A stretch of 64,000 nt of DNA from contig NZ_CANMLT010000002.1 in the NCBI RefSeq assembly GCF_947498805.1, positions 1-64,000 on the forward strand, read 5' to 3'. The notes beneath the pieces were generated by a model. It did not search any database, was not told where the DNA came from, and saw only the letters and a program-made list of their open reading frames with translations. The translations under genes and the position numbers were made by a program. Source of the DNA: an uncultured Tenacibaculum sp. (GTDB lineage Bacteria; Bacteroidota; Bacteroidia; Flavobacteriales; Flavobacteriaceae). Every line of letters starts with the position of its first letter. Positions within the stretch are counted from its first letter, which is position 1. Shown piece by piece: positions 33,570 to 42,874 of this stretch.

Positions 33570-34541
33570 CTAAACCAATCCCATCAATATCTCCTGCAAC
33601 ACCACTTGTGCGGCATAGGTTCTGTTGTTTGCTTGTGCTATAACCAGAGAATTATTTCCGTCTAAAACAGCATCTTCCGCAACTACATTTCTTCTTATAG
33701 GTAAACAGTGCATAAACTTGGCGTTCCCTAATTTTTCTTGGGTAATCGTCCAGTTAGTATGGTTAGTACTGTTAGTATCGTTGGTATCCATAGGAAGTAT
33801 TTTTCCATAGTCAGAAAAAGAGCTCCAGTTTTTGGTATATACAAAGTCAGCATCTTGTAAAGCCTCTTCTTGATTATATACAATACTCGCATTTTTTGTA
33901 ACCTTAGTATCTAATTCATACCCCTTGGGATGCGTGATTACAAAATCAATAGTATCACTCATACGATGCATAAGATGTACAAAAGCATTGGGTACCGAAT
34001 GTGGTAATGCCTTCGGATGTGGTGCCCATGACAATACTACTTTTGGTTTTTGAACGGTCTTATGCTCTTCTAAAGTAATCGCATCGGCGAGTGCTTGTAA
34101 CGGATGGTCTGTAGCACTTTCCATATTGACAATAGGAATACTGGCATAGTTTTGAAAGCTCTGTAATACCCACTCAGCAGTATCTTTTTCTTTATCGGTT
34201 AAGCTTGGAAATGCTCTAATAGCAAGGATATCTCCATATTGAGAAATTACCTGAGCGGCTTCTTTGATATGTTCAGAAGTATTTAAATTCATGATGGTTC
34301 CTTCTTCAAACTCTATATTCCAAGTAGCATTGATGTTTAAAATACTCACCTCCATTCCTAGATTCTTGGCGGCCTTTTCGGTACTTAATCTGGTACGTAA
34401 GCTCGCATTGAAAAATAGCATGATTAAGGTTTTGTTTTTCCCTAAATGACTATACTGAAAAGGATTATTTTTCAATTGAATTGCCTTTTTAACAAGCGTA
34501 TTTAGGTTCTTTATATCATTTAAACTAGTATACTGTTTCAT
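33570..34541 (-). CDS. argF': N-acyl-L-ornithine carbamoyltransferase
   Basis: 323 residues. It has the carbamoyl-phosphate motif in the Bacteroidota form, FFNASLRTRLSTEKAA, instead of the S-x-R-T-R-x-x-F-E of ordinary ornithine carbamoyltransferase, and ATDHPLQALAD and FMHCLPIRRN. The family transfers the carbamoyl group to N-acetyl- or N-succinyl-ornithine. Which acyl group is used cannot be told by eye; the loop NTSEHIKEA carries Ser where I would look for the specificity residue. Its ATG overlaps the argD stop by 4 bp. Confidence 0.92.
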   Translation of the reverse strand: MKQYTSLNDIKNLNTLVKKAIQLKNNPFQYSHLGKNKTLIMLFFNASLRTRLSTEKAAKNLGMEVSILNINATWNIEFEEGTIMNLNTSEHIKEAAQVISQYGDILAIRAFPSLTDKEKDTAEWVLQSFQNYASIPIVNMESATDHPLQALADAITLEEHKTVQKPKVVLSWAPHPKALPHSVPNAFVHLMHRMSDTIDFVITHPKGYELDTKVTKNASIVYNQEEALQDADFVYTKNWSSFSDYGKILPMDTNDTNSTNHTNWTITQEKLGNAKFMHCLPIRRNVVAEDAVLDGNNSLVIAQANNRTYAAQVVLQEILMGLV

Positions 34542-35677
34542 GATGTAATGGTTTTTAATTCTTGTTGGAGGGCGTGAATAAATAGATCTACATGTTCTTT
34601 TTGTAAACTCAACGGAGGTAGAATTCTTAATAAATTCGGATTCTTAGCACTCCCTGTAAAAATATGCTGATTAAACAACAAGGACTTTCTTAAAGAAGCT
34701 ATGGCAAACGGAAACTCGATACCCAACATGAGTCCTCTTCCTTTAATAGCGCTTATTTGCGGAATCTCGTTGAGCTGTGCTATCAAATATGCTGAAATAT
34801 TAAGAGTATGCTCTAATAGTTGCTCCTTTTCAAGAGTTTTTAAAACAGCTAAAGAAGCGGCGCAAGCCAAATGATTTCCGCCAAAGGTGGTTCCTAATAA
34901 TCCGAAAGAAGCTTTGATAGCTGGATGAATAAGAATACCACCAATAGGAAAACCATTCCCCATTCCTTTAGCCATAGAGATAATATCTGGCTGAATACCG
35001 TGTTTTTGAAAGGCAAAGAAATCACCTGTTCTACCAAATCCCGATTGTATTTCATCGGCAATCAATAGGGTATGGTACTTTGTACACAGTGTTCTTACAC
35101 CTTGATAAAAAGAGGTAGAGGCTTCGTCTAAACCACCAACTCCTTGTATGGTTTCTAGTATCACGGCACATACGTCATGGGTTTGTAAGGCCTGTTCAAC
35201 TGCTTCTAAATCTTCAAAATCAATAAAAATTACCTCTTGTTGTGCATTGATAGGAGCAATAATCTTCGGATTATCCGTTGCCGCAACTGCTGCCGAGGTT
35301 CTACCATGAAAGGAGTTTTTAAAAGCAATCACTTTCTTTTTACCTGTATGAAAAGAGGCTAGCTTTAAGGCATTTTCATTGGCTTCTGCCCCTGAGTTGC
35401 ATAAAAACAATTGGTAGTCTTTACAATTCGCCATGCTAGTTAATTGTGTGGCCAGTGTTGTTTGCAAAGGGTTTTGAACAGAATTGCTATAGAACCCCAA
35501 TGCATTTACTTGTGTTTGTATAGCTTGAGTATAGGCAGGGTGCGCATGTCCGATAGAGATCACCGCATGTCCGCCATACAAATCTAAATACACTTCATTG
35601 TTGGTATCGTATACGAATACATCTCTACCTTTTACAGGGGTAATATCAAATAATGGATATACATTAAACAGACTCAT
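34538..35677 (-). CDS. argD: Acetylornithine / succinylornithine aminotransferase
   Basis: 379-residue class III PLP aminotransferase. Motifs: NSGAEANENALKLA, the FHGRTSAAVAATDN segment, ADEIQSGFGRTG, and the PLP lysine in ISMAKGMGNG. It makes N-acyl-ornithine from the semialdehyde. Translationally coupled at each end (4-bp overlaps with proC and argF'). Confidence 0.94.
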   Translation of the reverse strand: MSLFNVYPLFDITPVKGRDVFVYDTNNEVYLDLYGGHAVISIGHAHPAYTQAIQTQVNALGFYSNSVQNPLQTTLATQLTSMANCKDYQLFLCNSGAEANENALKLASFHTGKKKVIAFKNSFHGRTSAAVAATDNPKIIAPINAQQEVIFIDFEDLEAVEQALQTHDVCAVILETIQGVGGLDEASTSFYQGVRTLCTKYHTLLIADEIQSGFGRTGDFFAFQKHGIQPDIISMAKGMGNGFPIGGILIHPAIKASFGLLGTTFGGNHLACAASLAVLKTLEKEQLLEHTLNISAYLIAQLNEIPQISAIKGRGLMLGIEFPFAIASLRKSLLFNQHIFTGSAKNPNLLRILPPLSLQKEHVDLFIHALQQELKTITS

Positions 35678-36474
35678 ATTTGCTCTTTTTTAATGGTATT
35701 AATTTTATTGAAAGAGGACACCATTCCTTGAATCAATGCAGCACTTAGTCCTTTGTGTTCCATCTCATTCAAACCTTCAATAGTACAGCCCTTTGGAGTG
35801 GTTACTTTGTCTATTTCTTGTTCTGGATGACTGCCTGTGTTGATTAATAAATTAGCGGCTCCCTCACTGGTATACATGGCTAGTTCTTGCGCTTCTTTAG
35901 CGTCAAAACCTAGTTGAATGGCGGCTTGTGTAGTTGCTCGTATTAGACGCATCCAAAAAGCAATTCCACTTGCACATACTACAGTAGCGGCCTGCATTTG
36001 ACTTTCTGGAATCACTAAAGTATTTCCAAGTACATTAAAAATAGAAGAAGCAAGCGCTACATGTCCGTTGGCACTGGCATTACTACAAATACAAGTCATA
36101 GATTTCCCTACAGCAATAGCAGTATTAGGCATCGCTCTGATAATGTTGTGTGCCGCTCCAATACTTGCTTCAATTTTATCAATTGAATAGCCTGTAATGG
36201 TAGAAATGATGACATGATTTGGAGTTAATACTGGTTGAATTTCTTGTAGTATTTGCTCAAAATGTCTTGGTTGTACTGCAAAAATTAGAATATCGGCTTG
36301 TTGAACCGCCTCCATATTGCTGGTAGTTAGCTGTACATTTTCGGTAGTAGCAAACTCTTCCAATTCTTTGAGGTTTCTTTTGGTTAAAATAAGTTGAGTA
36401 AAGGTGTTGTTTTTAATCAATCCTTTGGCAATTGATTTTCCTAAGTTTCCGGTTCCGATGATGGCTATTTTCAT
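35674..36474 (-). CDS. proC: Pyrroline-5-carboxylate reductase
   Basis: 266 residues. N-terminal Rossmann motif IIGTGNLGKSIAKGL, FAVQPRHF, MPNTAIAVGKSMT, and the C-terminal signature TTPKGCTIEGLNEME. Makes proline. Its presence inside the arginine operon, overlapping argD, couples proline and arginine synthesis, which share glutamate-semialdehyde chemistry. Confidence 0.95.
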   Translation of the reverse strand: MKIAIIGTGNLGKSIAKGLIKNNTFTQLILTKRNLKELEEFATTENVQLTTSNMEAVQQADILIFAVQPRHFEQILQEIQPVLTPNHVIISTITGYSIDKIEASIGAAHNIIRAMPNTAIAVGKSMTCICSNASANGHVALASSIFNVLGNTLVIPESQMQAATVVCASGIAFWMRLIRATTQAAIQLGFDAKEAQELAMYTSEGAANLLINTGSHPEQEIDKVTTPKGCTIEGLNEMEHKGLSAALIQGMVSSFNKINTIKKEQI

Positions 36475-36499
36475 GTTCTTTTTGTTTATTTTTTAATGA

Positions 36500-37477
36500 T
36501 TAGAAGTAGGTTGCTTTTAAGTGTAATCCGGTAGCTTCAGGTAAGTCAAATAATAGATTCATGTTTTGTACTGCTTGTCCTGAAGCTCCTTTTAAAAGAT
36601 TGTCTATACTACTTGTAATTAATAATTGATGGTGGTGTTTATGTAAGTGAATCAAGCACTTGTTGGTGTTTACCACTTGTTTTAAATGAATTGAGTTTTC
36701 TGAAATATGGGTAAAAGGATGTTCTTTGTAATATGCTACATACAATTCTTTGGCTTCCTCAATGCTTCCCTCAAATTCGGTATAAAGGGTTGCAAAGATT
36801 CCTCTTGAAAAGTTTCCTCTATTCGGAAGGAAAAAGAGCTCCGATTCAAAAGATGATTGCAAGGAGGTTACTGTTTGTTGTATTTCTCCTAAATGCTGAT
36901 GGGTAAATGGCTTATAGTAAGAGAAGTTATTATCTCTCCAGGTAAAGTGCGTGGTAGCAGATAGGGAAGTACCCGCACCTGTGGCTCCTGTAACCGCATT
37001 GATATGAACATCGTTTACCAATTGCTTTGAATTAGCCAAAGGGAGTAATGCCAATTGAATGGCGGTGGCAAAACACCCTGGATTCGCAATATACTTGGCA
37101 TTTTGAATAGCTTCTTTTTGAAATTCTGGCAAGCCATATACAAAGTCTTTCTCATTGAAAATGGCATCTTTAGAAAGTCTAAAGTCATTCCCTAAATCAA
37201 TAATTTTAGTATACTTGGCAAAAGTGTATTTCTCTAAGAACTTCTTTGAGTTTCCATGTCCGAGACACAAGAAAAGCACATCAATACTATAATTGATTTC
37301 TTGTGTAAATTTTAAGGCTGTATTCCCCTCTAAGTCTTGATGTACATGAGAAAGCTTATTACCCGCATTAGAAGTACTATATACAAAATTGATAGCTGCA
37401 TTTGGATGTTGTAATAAGAGTCTGATTAATTCTCCTGCTGTATATCCTGCTCCTCCTATGATTCCTACTTGTATCAT
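36500..37477 (-). CDS. argC: N-acetyl(succinyl)-gamma-glutamyl-phosphate reductase
   Basis: 325 residues. Motifs: GIIGGAGYTAGELIRLLLQH, the catalytic cysteine in ANPGCFATAIQLAL, and HQHLGEIQQT. Reduces the acyl-glutamyl phosphate made by ArgB. It ends 25 bp before proC and starts 2 bp after argG. Confidence 0.96.
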   Translation of the reverse strand: MIQVGIIGGAGYTAGELIRLLLQHPNAAINFVYSTSNAGNKLSHVHQDLEGNTALKFTQEINYSIDVLFLCLGHGNSKKFLEKYTFAKYTKIIDLGNDFRLSKDAIFNEKDFVYGLPEFQKEAIQNAKYIANPGCFATAIQLALLPLANSKQLVNDVHINAVTGATGAGTSLSATTHFTWRDNNFSYYKPFTHQHLGEIQQTVTSLQSSFESELFFLPNRGNFSRGIFATLYTEFEGSIEEAKELYVAYYKEHPFTHISENSIHLKQVVNTNKCLIHLHKHHHQLLITSSIDNLLKGASGQAVQNMNLLFDLPEATGLHLKATYF

Positions 37478-37479
37478 GT

Positions 37480-38658
37480 TTATTGATTTACTTGTTGATA
37501 GATTTTGTTTTGATTTCCTAAAAGCTTAATAAAACCTTTGGCTTCCTCGGCTGTCCATCCGGTATTCATTTCTCCATAACTACCAAATTGAGCATTCATT
37601 AAATCATGAGGAGATGAGATTCCGTCTAAACTAAAGTGATAAGGTTTTAGCGTAACAAATACATGGCCTGTAACTTTGTCTTGACTGTTTTCTAAGAAAG
37701 CTTCTATGTTTCTCATTACTGGATCTAGATACATACCTTCATGCAAGTGCATTCCATAAAAATTAGCTAGGTATTCTTTATGCTGTAATTGCCATTTGGT
37801 AAGGGTATGTTTTTCTAGTAGGTGATGGGCTTTGATTATAATTAAAGCGGCTGCAGCTTCAAAACCGACTCTTCCCTTAATTCCCACGATAGTATCACCT
37901 ACATGAATGTCTCTACCAATAGCAAAAGAAGATGCAATCATATCTAAAACTTTGATATTGGTAACCATGTCTTTATGAACATCATTAATTGCAATCAATT
38001 CCCCTTTGCTAAAGGTTAGTTTAACCGTTTTAGGAGTTACTTTGTTGAGTTGTGATGGATAGGCTTGTTCTGGTAATGGTTTGTTTGAAGTTAATGTTTC
38101 TTCACCACCAACACTAGTTCCCCATAAGCCTTTGTTGATAGAATACTTGGCTTTTTCCCAAGAAAGTGCAATACCATTTGCCTTTAAATAATCAATTTCT
38201 TCCTGTCTTGATAGTTGTAAATCTCTAATAGGCGTAATGATTTCAATTTCTGGAGCCAAGGTTTGAAAGATCATGTCAAACCTAACTTGATCATTTCCTG
38301 CTCCTGTACTTCCGTGTGCTATGTAGGAAGCTCCAATACTTTTGGCATAATTGATAATTTCAATAGCCTGAATAATTCTTTCTGCACTTACAGAAAGAGG
38401 GTAGGTATTGTTTTTTAAAACATTTCCGAAAATTAAATACTTTACCACCTTTTCGTAGAAGTCGTTTACGGCATCAATGTTTTTGTAGGTACTTACTCCC
38501 ATGAGATAAGCTTTTTCTTCAATATGTTTAACTTCTTCAGAAGAGAAACCTCCAGTATTTACACTTACTGCGTGTACTTCATACCCTTGTTTTACTAGGC
38601 TAACTGCACAATATGATGTGTCTAAACCTCCACTATACGCAATGACTAATTTTTTCAT
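37480..38658 (-). CDS. argG: Argininosuccinate synthase
   Basis: 392 residues. N-type ATP pyrophosphatase motif AYSGGLDTSYC, then HGSTGAGNDQVRF and GLWGTSVGGEE. Joins citrulline and aspartate. Usual length (about 400). Confidence 0.97.
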   Translation of the reverse strand: MKKLVIAYSGGLDTSYCAVSLVKQGYEVHAVSVNTGGFSSEEVKHIEEKAYLMGVSTYKNIDAVNDFYEKVVKYLIFGNVLKNNTYPLSVSAERIIQAIEIINYAKSIGASYIAHGSTGAGNDQVRFDMIFQTLAPEIEIITPIRDLQLSRQEEIDYLKANGIALSWEKAKYSINKGLWGTSVGGEETLTSNKPLPEQAYPSQLNKVTPKTVKLTFSKGELIAINDVHKDMVTNIKVLDMIASSFAIGRDIHVGDTIVGIKGRVGFEAAAALIIIKAHHLLEKHTLTKWQLQHKEYLANFYGMHLHEGMYLDPVMRNIEAFLENSQDKVTGHVFVTLKPYHFSLDGISSPHDLMNAQFGSYGEMNTGWTAEEAKGFIKLLGNQNKIYQQVNQ

Positions 38659-38669
38659 TTGATATTAAA

Positions 38670-39287
38670 TTATTTAGTTGTTTGTTTTTTTAAGAACAAG
38701 GCTTCCTTAATTTTTTTGAGTCTTTGGAAGACCTTTTCTTTGACTTTTACTTTTTTTGAGTTGGAGGTATTTGGATCATATAGCATGCCGGTACATAAGC
38801 ACATTTTTTGTTGGGTCCTTTGTAGAACATCGTAGTTTACACAGGTTTGACACCCTTTCCAAAAAGACTGATCTTCGGTTAATTCTGAAAACGTAACAGG
38901 CTTGTAACCTAGGTTTGTATTCATTTTAATAACCGCTAATCCGGTAGTAATACTGAAAATTTTGGCAGTAGGATACTTGGTTCTAGATAGCTCAAAAACA
39001 TGTGCTTTAATCTTTTTAGCGAGCCCAATTCCTCTATAGCTTGGGTGTACAATAAGTCCGGAGTTTGCTACAAATTTTCCATGTTCCCATGATTCGATGT
39101 AACAAAAACCAGCAAATTGATCTCCATCTAAAGCGATCACCGCATTTCCTTGTGTTAACTTAGAAATGATGTAGTTAGGTGTACGTTTCGCTATACCAGT
39201 ACCTCTTTTTTCAGCGGCCTTTTCAATGGTATCACAAATAACTTGCGCATATGTAGCATGCGATGCATTGGCAATAACAATTTTCAT
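38670..39287 (-). CDS. GNAT acyltransferase, candidate N-acylglutamate synthase
   Basis: 205 residues with the GNAT fold: the CoA-binding loop VHPSYRGIGLAKKIK near residue 83, and preceding strands ALDGDQFAGFCYIESW. It opens the arginine operon, a position where an enzyme for the first step (acylation of glutamate) is otherwise missing from this cluster. The C-terminal part has cysteine pairs, CQTCVNYD and CLCTGMLYD, perhaps a metal site. ArgA activity is inference from context. A 26-codon upstream ORF with three Arg codons ends in a TGA overlapping this ATG. Confidence 0.75.
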   Translation of the reverse strand: MKIVIANASHATYAQVICDTIEKAAEKRGTGIAKRTPNYIISKLTQGNAVIALDGDQFAGFCYIESWEHGKFVANSGLIVHPSYRGIGLAKKIKAHVFELSRTKYPTAKIFSITTGLAVIKMNTNLGYKPVTFSELTEDQSFWKGCQTCVNYDVLQRTQQKMCLCTGMLYDPNTSNSKKVKVKEKVFQRLKKIKEALFLKKQTTK

Positions 39288-39289
39288 TG

Positions 39290-39595
39290 ATATTTAGTTA
39301 TGATTGAAATTTTAAGTTGTAATCGTTTTGTTGGAAGAAGGAACCGGACACACCTAAGTTCCATGAAATAGAGAAACACCCTTACGGGCGTGGTCGGATA
39401 AAAGTAGGGCGTACAGTAATATGGCTATCTGAAAAGATAGTATATGACTTACTAATAAAATTTAAAATTGCTGTTGGTTTCAAAACGAAAAAATAAAAAT
39501 ACAATACCTAGTTTGCTATAATAGAAGACGCTGTGTCGGTGATTTACCGCACAAACAAACTGGGTGTATTATTGTATGTTTTATTTTGTTGCATA
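39290..39595 (-). promoter_or_regulatory. Long structured leader of the arginine operon
   Basis: About 300 nt between the likely transcription start and the first gene, without a long ORF. It contains the hairpin at 39499-39577, a second hairpin (ACTATCTTTTCAGATAG on the minus strand), CACGCCCGTAAGGGTG, and GGAAC/GTTCC arms around TTAGGTGTGTCCG. The 10-mer GTGTCCGGTT is shared with the leuB leader. Regulation by arginine or another metabolite is likely but no known riboswitch is recognised. Confidence 0.4.
39499..39577 (-). terminator. Possible attenuator of the arginine operon
   Basis: On the minus strand, ATACAATAATACACCCAGTTTG (written as arms: 39577-39556) pairs with CAAACTAGGTATTGTAT (39515-39499). 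A T-rich run follows, ATTTTTATTTTTTC. It lies between promoter and first gene. Confidence 0.5.
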
Positions 39596-39601
39596 ACGCT
39601 A

Positions 39602-39609
39602 CAAAGCTA
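39602..39609 (-). promoter_or_regulatory. -7 element of the arginine operon
   Basis: Minus-strand TAGCTTTG fits TAnnTTTG exactly. No convincing -33 element is seen. Transcription would start near 39595. Confidence 0.5.
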
Positions 39610-39654
39610 TAAATTAATTTTTGATAAATAAAAGAATAAAATTAATTTTATTTT

Positions 39655-39712
39655 TAATCCCCTGTAAAATAAGGGTTTGTAGCCCTGTTGTTTGCAGGGG
39701 ATTAATTTTTTT
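39655..39712 (+). terminator. Two-tier hairpin between the arg and ilv operons
   Basis: TAATCCCCTG (39655-39664) pairs with CAGGGGATTA (39695-39704), with an inner AGGG/CCCT hairpin. ATTTTTTTG follows on the plus strand. It insulates the two divergent operons. Confidence 0.6.
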
Positions 39713-39723
39713 GTTGAAAAATG

Positions 39724-39756
39724 TTTGGTGGTTAAAAAAATATTTTGAAATATTTG
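39724..39756 (+). promoter_or_regulatory. Promoter candidate of the ilv operon
   Basis: TTTG (39724-39727), 21 bp, then AATATTTG (39749-39756), one mismatch from TAnnTTTG. A start about 7 nt later would fall almost at the leader peptide ATG (39764), so the first leader mRNA could be nearly leaderless. Confidence 0.45.
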
Positions 39757-39763
39757 CAACAGA

Positions 39764-39829
39764 ATGAGCAAACAAGTATTAAATATTATTTCTGTCATTA
39801 TTGTCGTTGTGATTATTTCACAAGGATAG
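39764..39829 (+). CDS. ilv leader peptide 1
   Basis: A 21-codon ORF (ATG 39764, stop TAG 39827) in which 12 residues are Ile, Val or Leu, including seven Ile/Val in a row or nearly so at residues 11-18. The stop directly abuts GGGGAAG, which can pair with CTTCCT at the base of the terminator at 39862. This is the layout of a translation-controlled attenuator for the branched-chain amino acid genes. Too short for homology; judged by codon content and position. Confidence 0.75.
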   Translation: MSKQVLNIISVIIVVVIISQG

Positions 39830-39861
39830 GGGAAGTAGTATTTAAATTATAATATATCATG

Positions 39862-39894
39862 AAAGGCTTCCTAAAATTTAGGAAGCCTTTTTTT
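39862..39894 (+). terminator. ilv attenuator terminator 1
   Basis: AAAGGCTTCCTAAA (39862-39875) pairs perfectly with TTTAGGAAGCCTTT (39877-39890), then TTTT. The competing antiterminator would be GGGGAAG just after leader 1. Confidence 0.85.
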
Positions 39895-39914
39895 ATGCAA
39901 TTCAAATAGAACAC

Positions 39915-39980
39915 ATGAACATATTTACAAACATAGTAGTCATTATCATTATTGTCATTATTAACTCACCACCGAGTTGA
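39915..39980 (+). CDS. ilv leader peptide 2
   Basis: A second 21-codon ORF (ATG 39915, stop TGA 39978). Residues 7-16 are ten Ile/Val codons without a break. The stop codon lies inside TTGATGCAG (39977-39985), which with AGCT (39988-39991) can pair with AGCCTGTATCAA (40006-40017), the left arm of terminator 2. A ribosome held at the Ile/Val run leaves this antiterminator free. A ribosome at the stop covers it and allows termination. Confidence 0.8.
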   Translation: MNIFTNIVVIIIIVIINSPPS

Positions 39981-40003
39981 TGCAGATAGCTATTGTGTAT
40001 AAG

Positions 40004-40037
40004 AAAGCCTGTATCAATTTTTGATACAGGCTTTTTT
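40004..40037 (+). terminator. ilv attenuator terminator 2
   Basis: AAAGCCTGTATCAA (40004-40017) pairs perfectly with TTGATACAGGCTTT (40021-40034), then a T-run. About 155 nt without a gene separate it from ilvE. Confidence 0.88.
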
Positions 40038-40193
40038 TATATCGTGAATGTAAAAGATAAATTAAACATAACTAACTGAAAATCAATAAAATGAATAAAA
40101 AAATCGTCCAATAGGAATCATCCAAGATCAAAAAACACAAGAAAGTAATAAAACCGTTTAAAATAATTTCGAATAACAAAAACAACTAAAACA

Positions 40194-41087
40194 ATGTACT
40201 ATAACGATAACACCATAATTTTTTACAATGGGGAGTTTTTAAAAGCAACCGATGCAAAAGCTAATGCCAATATGTATAGCCAGAGCTTGCATTATGGAAA
40301 CGGTGTTTTTGAGGGAATAAGAGCATATGAAACTTCTAAAGGAACCAGAATATTCAAAGCCTATGATCATTACAAAAGATTGAAGTATGGGGCAGAAGTA
40401 ATGAATATTGAGTTTGATTATACGGAAGAAGAGTTAACTAGAATAACCTATGAATTGCTAGAGAAAAATGGATTTAAGGATGCTTATATCCGTCCAATCA
40501 TTACTACGGGAGCTAATATGAGCTTAACCACTTCAACAGAAACCAACTTAATTATTCAATGTTGGGAATGGGGAAAGTATATGGGAGATAAATTGTTGAA
40601 AGTGAAAACATCAAAATTTCAAAGACCAAATCCTAAATCATGTTTTGTAGAAGCTAAGGTAACAGGGCACTACATCAATTCTATCTTATCTACCAATGAA
40701 GCAAAACAAGCTGGGTATGACGAAGCCTTATTGCTGGATATGAATGGGAATGTAGCAGAATGCTCAGGAGCCAATGTGTTTATGCAAAAAGACGGAAAGT
40801 TATATACGCCACCACGTGGACATATCATGGCAGGTATTACCAGAGCCACGGTAATTGATTTATGTAGAGAAGCAGGAATACCTATAGAAGAAAGGCATTT
40901 TACTCTTGAGGAATTAAAAGATGCAGACGCGTGTTTCTTTACGGGAACCGCAGCAGAAGTAGTAGGATTACAATCGTTAGATGATTACCAATTTCCATTA
41001 TCATGGGAGAAATCACACGGGTATCAACTAATGAAATTGTACAAAGAGGAAGTATTAGAATTAAGAAAACAAGCAAAAGCTGTTTAA
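40194..41087 (+). CDS. ilvE: Branched-chain amino acid aminotransferase
   Basis: 297-residue class IV PLP enzyme. Motifs: [15 protein letters not shown], the PLP lysine in [12 protein letters not shown], and [13 protein letters not shown]. Last step for Ile, Val and Leu. First structural gene behind the attenuators; followed after 2 bp by ilvD. Confidence 0.94.
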   Translation: MYYNDNTIIFYNGEFLKATDAKANANMYSQSLHYGNGVFEGIRAYETSKGTRIFKAYDHYKRLKYGAEVMNIEFDYTEEELTRITYELLEKNGFKDAYIRPIITTGANMSLTTSTETNLIIQCWEWGKYMGDKLLKVKTSKFQRPNPKSCFVEAKVTGHYINSILSTNEAKQAGYDEALLLDMNGNVAECSGANVFMQKDGKLYTPPRGHIMAGITRATVIDLCREAGIPIEERHFTLEELKDADACFFTGTAAEVVGLQSLDDYQFPLSWEKSHGYQLMKLYKEEVLELRKQAKAV

Positions 41088-41089
41088 AA

Positions 41090-42766
41090 ATGGAATTAAA
41101 TAAGTTTAGTAAACAAGTAACTCAAGACGATACACAACCTGCAGCACAAGCTATGTTGCATGCAATCGGATTAACTTATGAAGATTTACAAAAACCTTTG
41201 GTAGGTATAGCCAGTACGGGATATGAAGGAAACCCGTGTAATATGCACTTAAATGACTTGGCTAAGTTGGTTAAGCAAGGAACAGAGAATGTAGATTTAG
41301 TTGGATTGATCTTTAATACCATTGGTGTTTCTGATGGTATTTCGATGGGAACTCCAGGAATGCGTTACTCACTTCCTTCTAGAGATGTAATTGCAGATTC
41401 TATGGAGACTGTGGTACAAGCTATGTCGTATGATGGATTGGTAACGGTGGTAGGTTGTGATAAGAATATGCCAGGAGCATTGATGGCAATGTTACGTTTA
41501 AATCGTCCGTCTGTATTGGTATATGGAGGTACGATCGAATCGGGACGTCATGGTGGAAAAAAACTTGATGTAGTTTCTGCCTTTGAAGCTTGGGGTGAGA
41601 AAGTAGCTGGAAAGATAGATAACAAAGAATATCAAAGCGTTATTGAAAAAGCTTGTCCAGGTGCAGGTGCTTGTGGAGGAATGTATACCGCTAATACGAT
41701 GGCTTCTGCTATAGAAGCATTAGGAATGAGCTTACCGTATAACTCTTCGAATCCTGCAATTAGTAATAACAAAGAAGAAGAGTCTGTAAAGGCAGGGGAA
41801 GCATTAAGAGTGCTGTTAGAAAAGGATATCAAACCATCTGACATTGTTACTAAGAAAGCCTTAGAGAATGCCATTCGCTTAGTTACCGTAATGGGAGGTT
41901 CTACCAATGCAGTATTACACTTTTTAGCGATTGCAAAAGCAGCCAATGTAGCGTTTACCTTAGAAGATTTTCAACGTATATCAGATGAGACTCCATTTTT
42001 AGCGGATCTAAAACCAAGTGGTAAATACTTGATGGAAGATGTGCATAGCGTAGGAGGAACACCAGCCGTATTAAAGTATTTGTATGAGAAAGGATTGATT
42101 CATGGTGATTGTTTAACCGTAACGGGGAAAACACTCGCGGAGAATCTTGCGGAAGTTCCAAGTTTAACAGAGGGGCAGGAAGTAATCAAAGATGTAGAAA
42201 CACCAATTAAAGAAACTGGGCACTTACGCATGTTATACGGAAACTTAGCAAAAGAAGGTTCTGTAGCTAAAATTACAGGGAAAGAAGGATTGTACTTCTC
42301 AGGAAAAGCTAAAGTATTTGAAGGAGAATATGCAGCCAATGATGGTATTAAAAATGGAGAAGTAGAAAAAGGTGATGTGGTTGTGATTCGTTATGAAGGA
42401 CCTAAAGGTGGACCAGGTATGCCAGAGATGCTAAAACCTACTGCTGCTATTATGGGAGCTGGATTAGGAAATGATGTAGCGCTGATAACCGACGGTCGTT
42501 TTTCTGGAGGAACACACGGATTTGTTGTAGGACATATTACACCAGAAGCACAAGAAGGAGGGGTAATTGCCCTTGTACAAAACGGAGATACTATTACGAT
42601 TAACGCAGAAACGAATACAATCAATGTAGAAGTTTCAGAAGAAGAGTTGTTGGAAAGAAGAATCCAATGGAAAGCACCAGCATTAAAGGCAAAACGTGGC
42701 GTTTTATACAAGTATGCTAGAACAGTTTCATCTGCATCAAACGGATGTGTAACTGACGAGTTTTAA
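41090..42766 (+). CDS. ilvD: Dihydroxy-acid dehydratase
   Basis: 558 residues from ATG 41090 (MELNKFSKQ). Fe-S dehydratase motifs: [39 protein letters not shown], and [16 protein letters not shown]. Makes 2-oxoisovalerate and 2-oxo-3-methylvalerate. The ORF extension back to 41003 lies within ilvE and is not coding. Confidence 0.96.
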   Translation: MELNKFSKQVTQDDTQPAAQAMLHAIGLTYEDLQKPLVGIASTGYEGNPCNMHLNDLAKLVKQGTENVDLVGLIFNTIGVSDGISMGTPGMRYSLPSRDVIADSMETVVQAMSYDGLVTVVGCDKNMPGALMAMLRLNRPSVLVYGGTIESGRHGGKKLDVVSAFEAWGEKVAGKIDNKEYQSVIEKACPGAGACGGMYTANTMASAIEALGMSLPYNSSNPAISNNKEEESVKAGEALRVLLEKDIKPSDIVTKKALENAIRLVTVMGGSTNAVLHFLAIAKAANVAFTLEDFQRISDETPFLADLKPSGKYLMEDVHSVGGTPAVLKYLYEKGLIHGDCLTVTGKTLAENLAEVPSLTEGQEVIKDVETPIKETGHLRMLYGNLAKEGSVAKITGKEGLYFSGKAKVFEGEYAANDGIKNGEVEKGDVVVIRYEGPKGGPGMPEMLKPTAAIMGAGLGNDVALITDGRFSGGTHGFVVGHITPEAQEGGVIALVQNGDTITINAETNTINVEVSEEELLERRIQWKAPALKAKRGVLYKYARTVSSASNGCVTDEF

Positions 42767-42874
42767 TCTTATACAAAGAGGGAAAAATTAAGATTCAAGA
42801 TTGTTTTGAGTCGTATTAAAATTTAATAGAAAACGAAGCACTAGCCAATGGCTACATAGCATAAAGCTAAGTTT

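Noticed and set aside
39607..39798. 63-codon ORF on the minus strand over the ilv leader
   Set aside because: Low-complexity composition, overlaps terminators, promoter and leader peptide 1 of the other strand.
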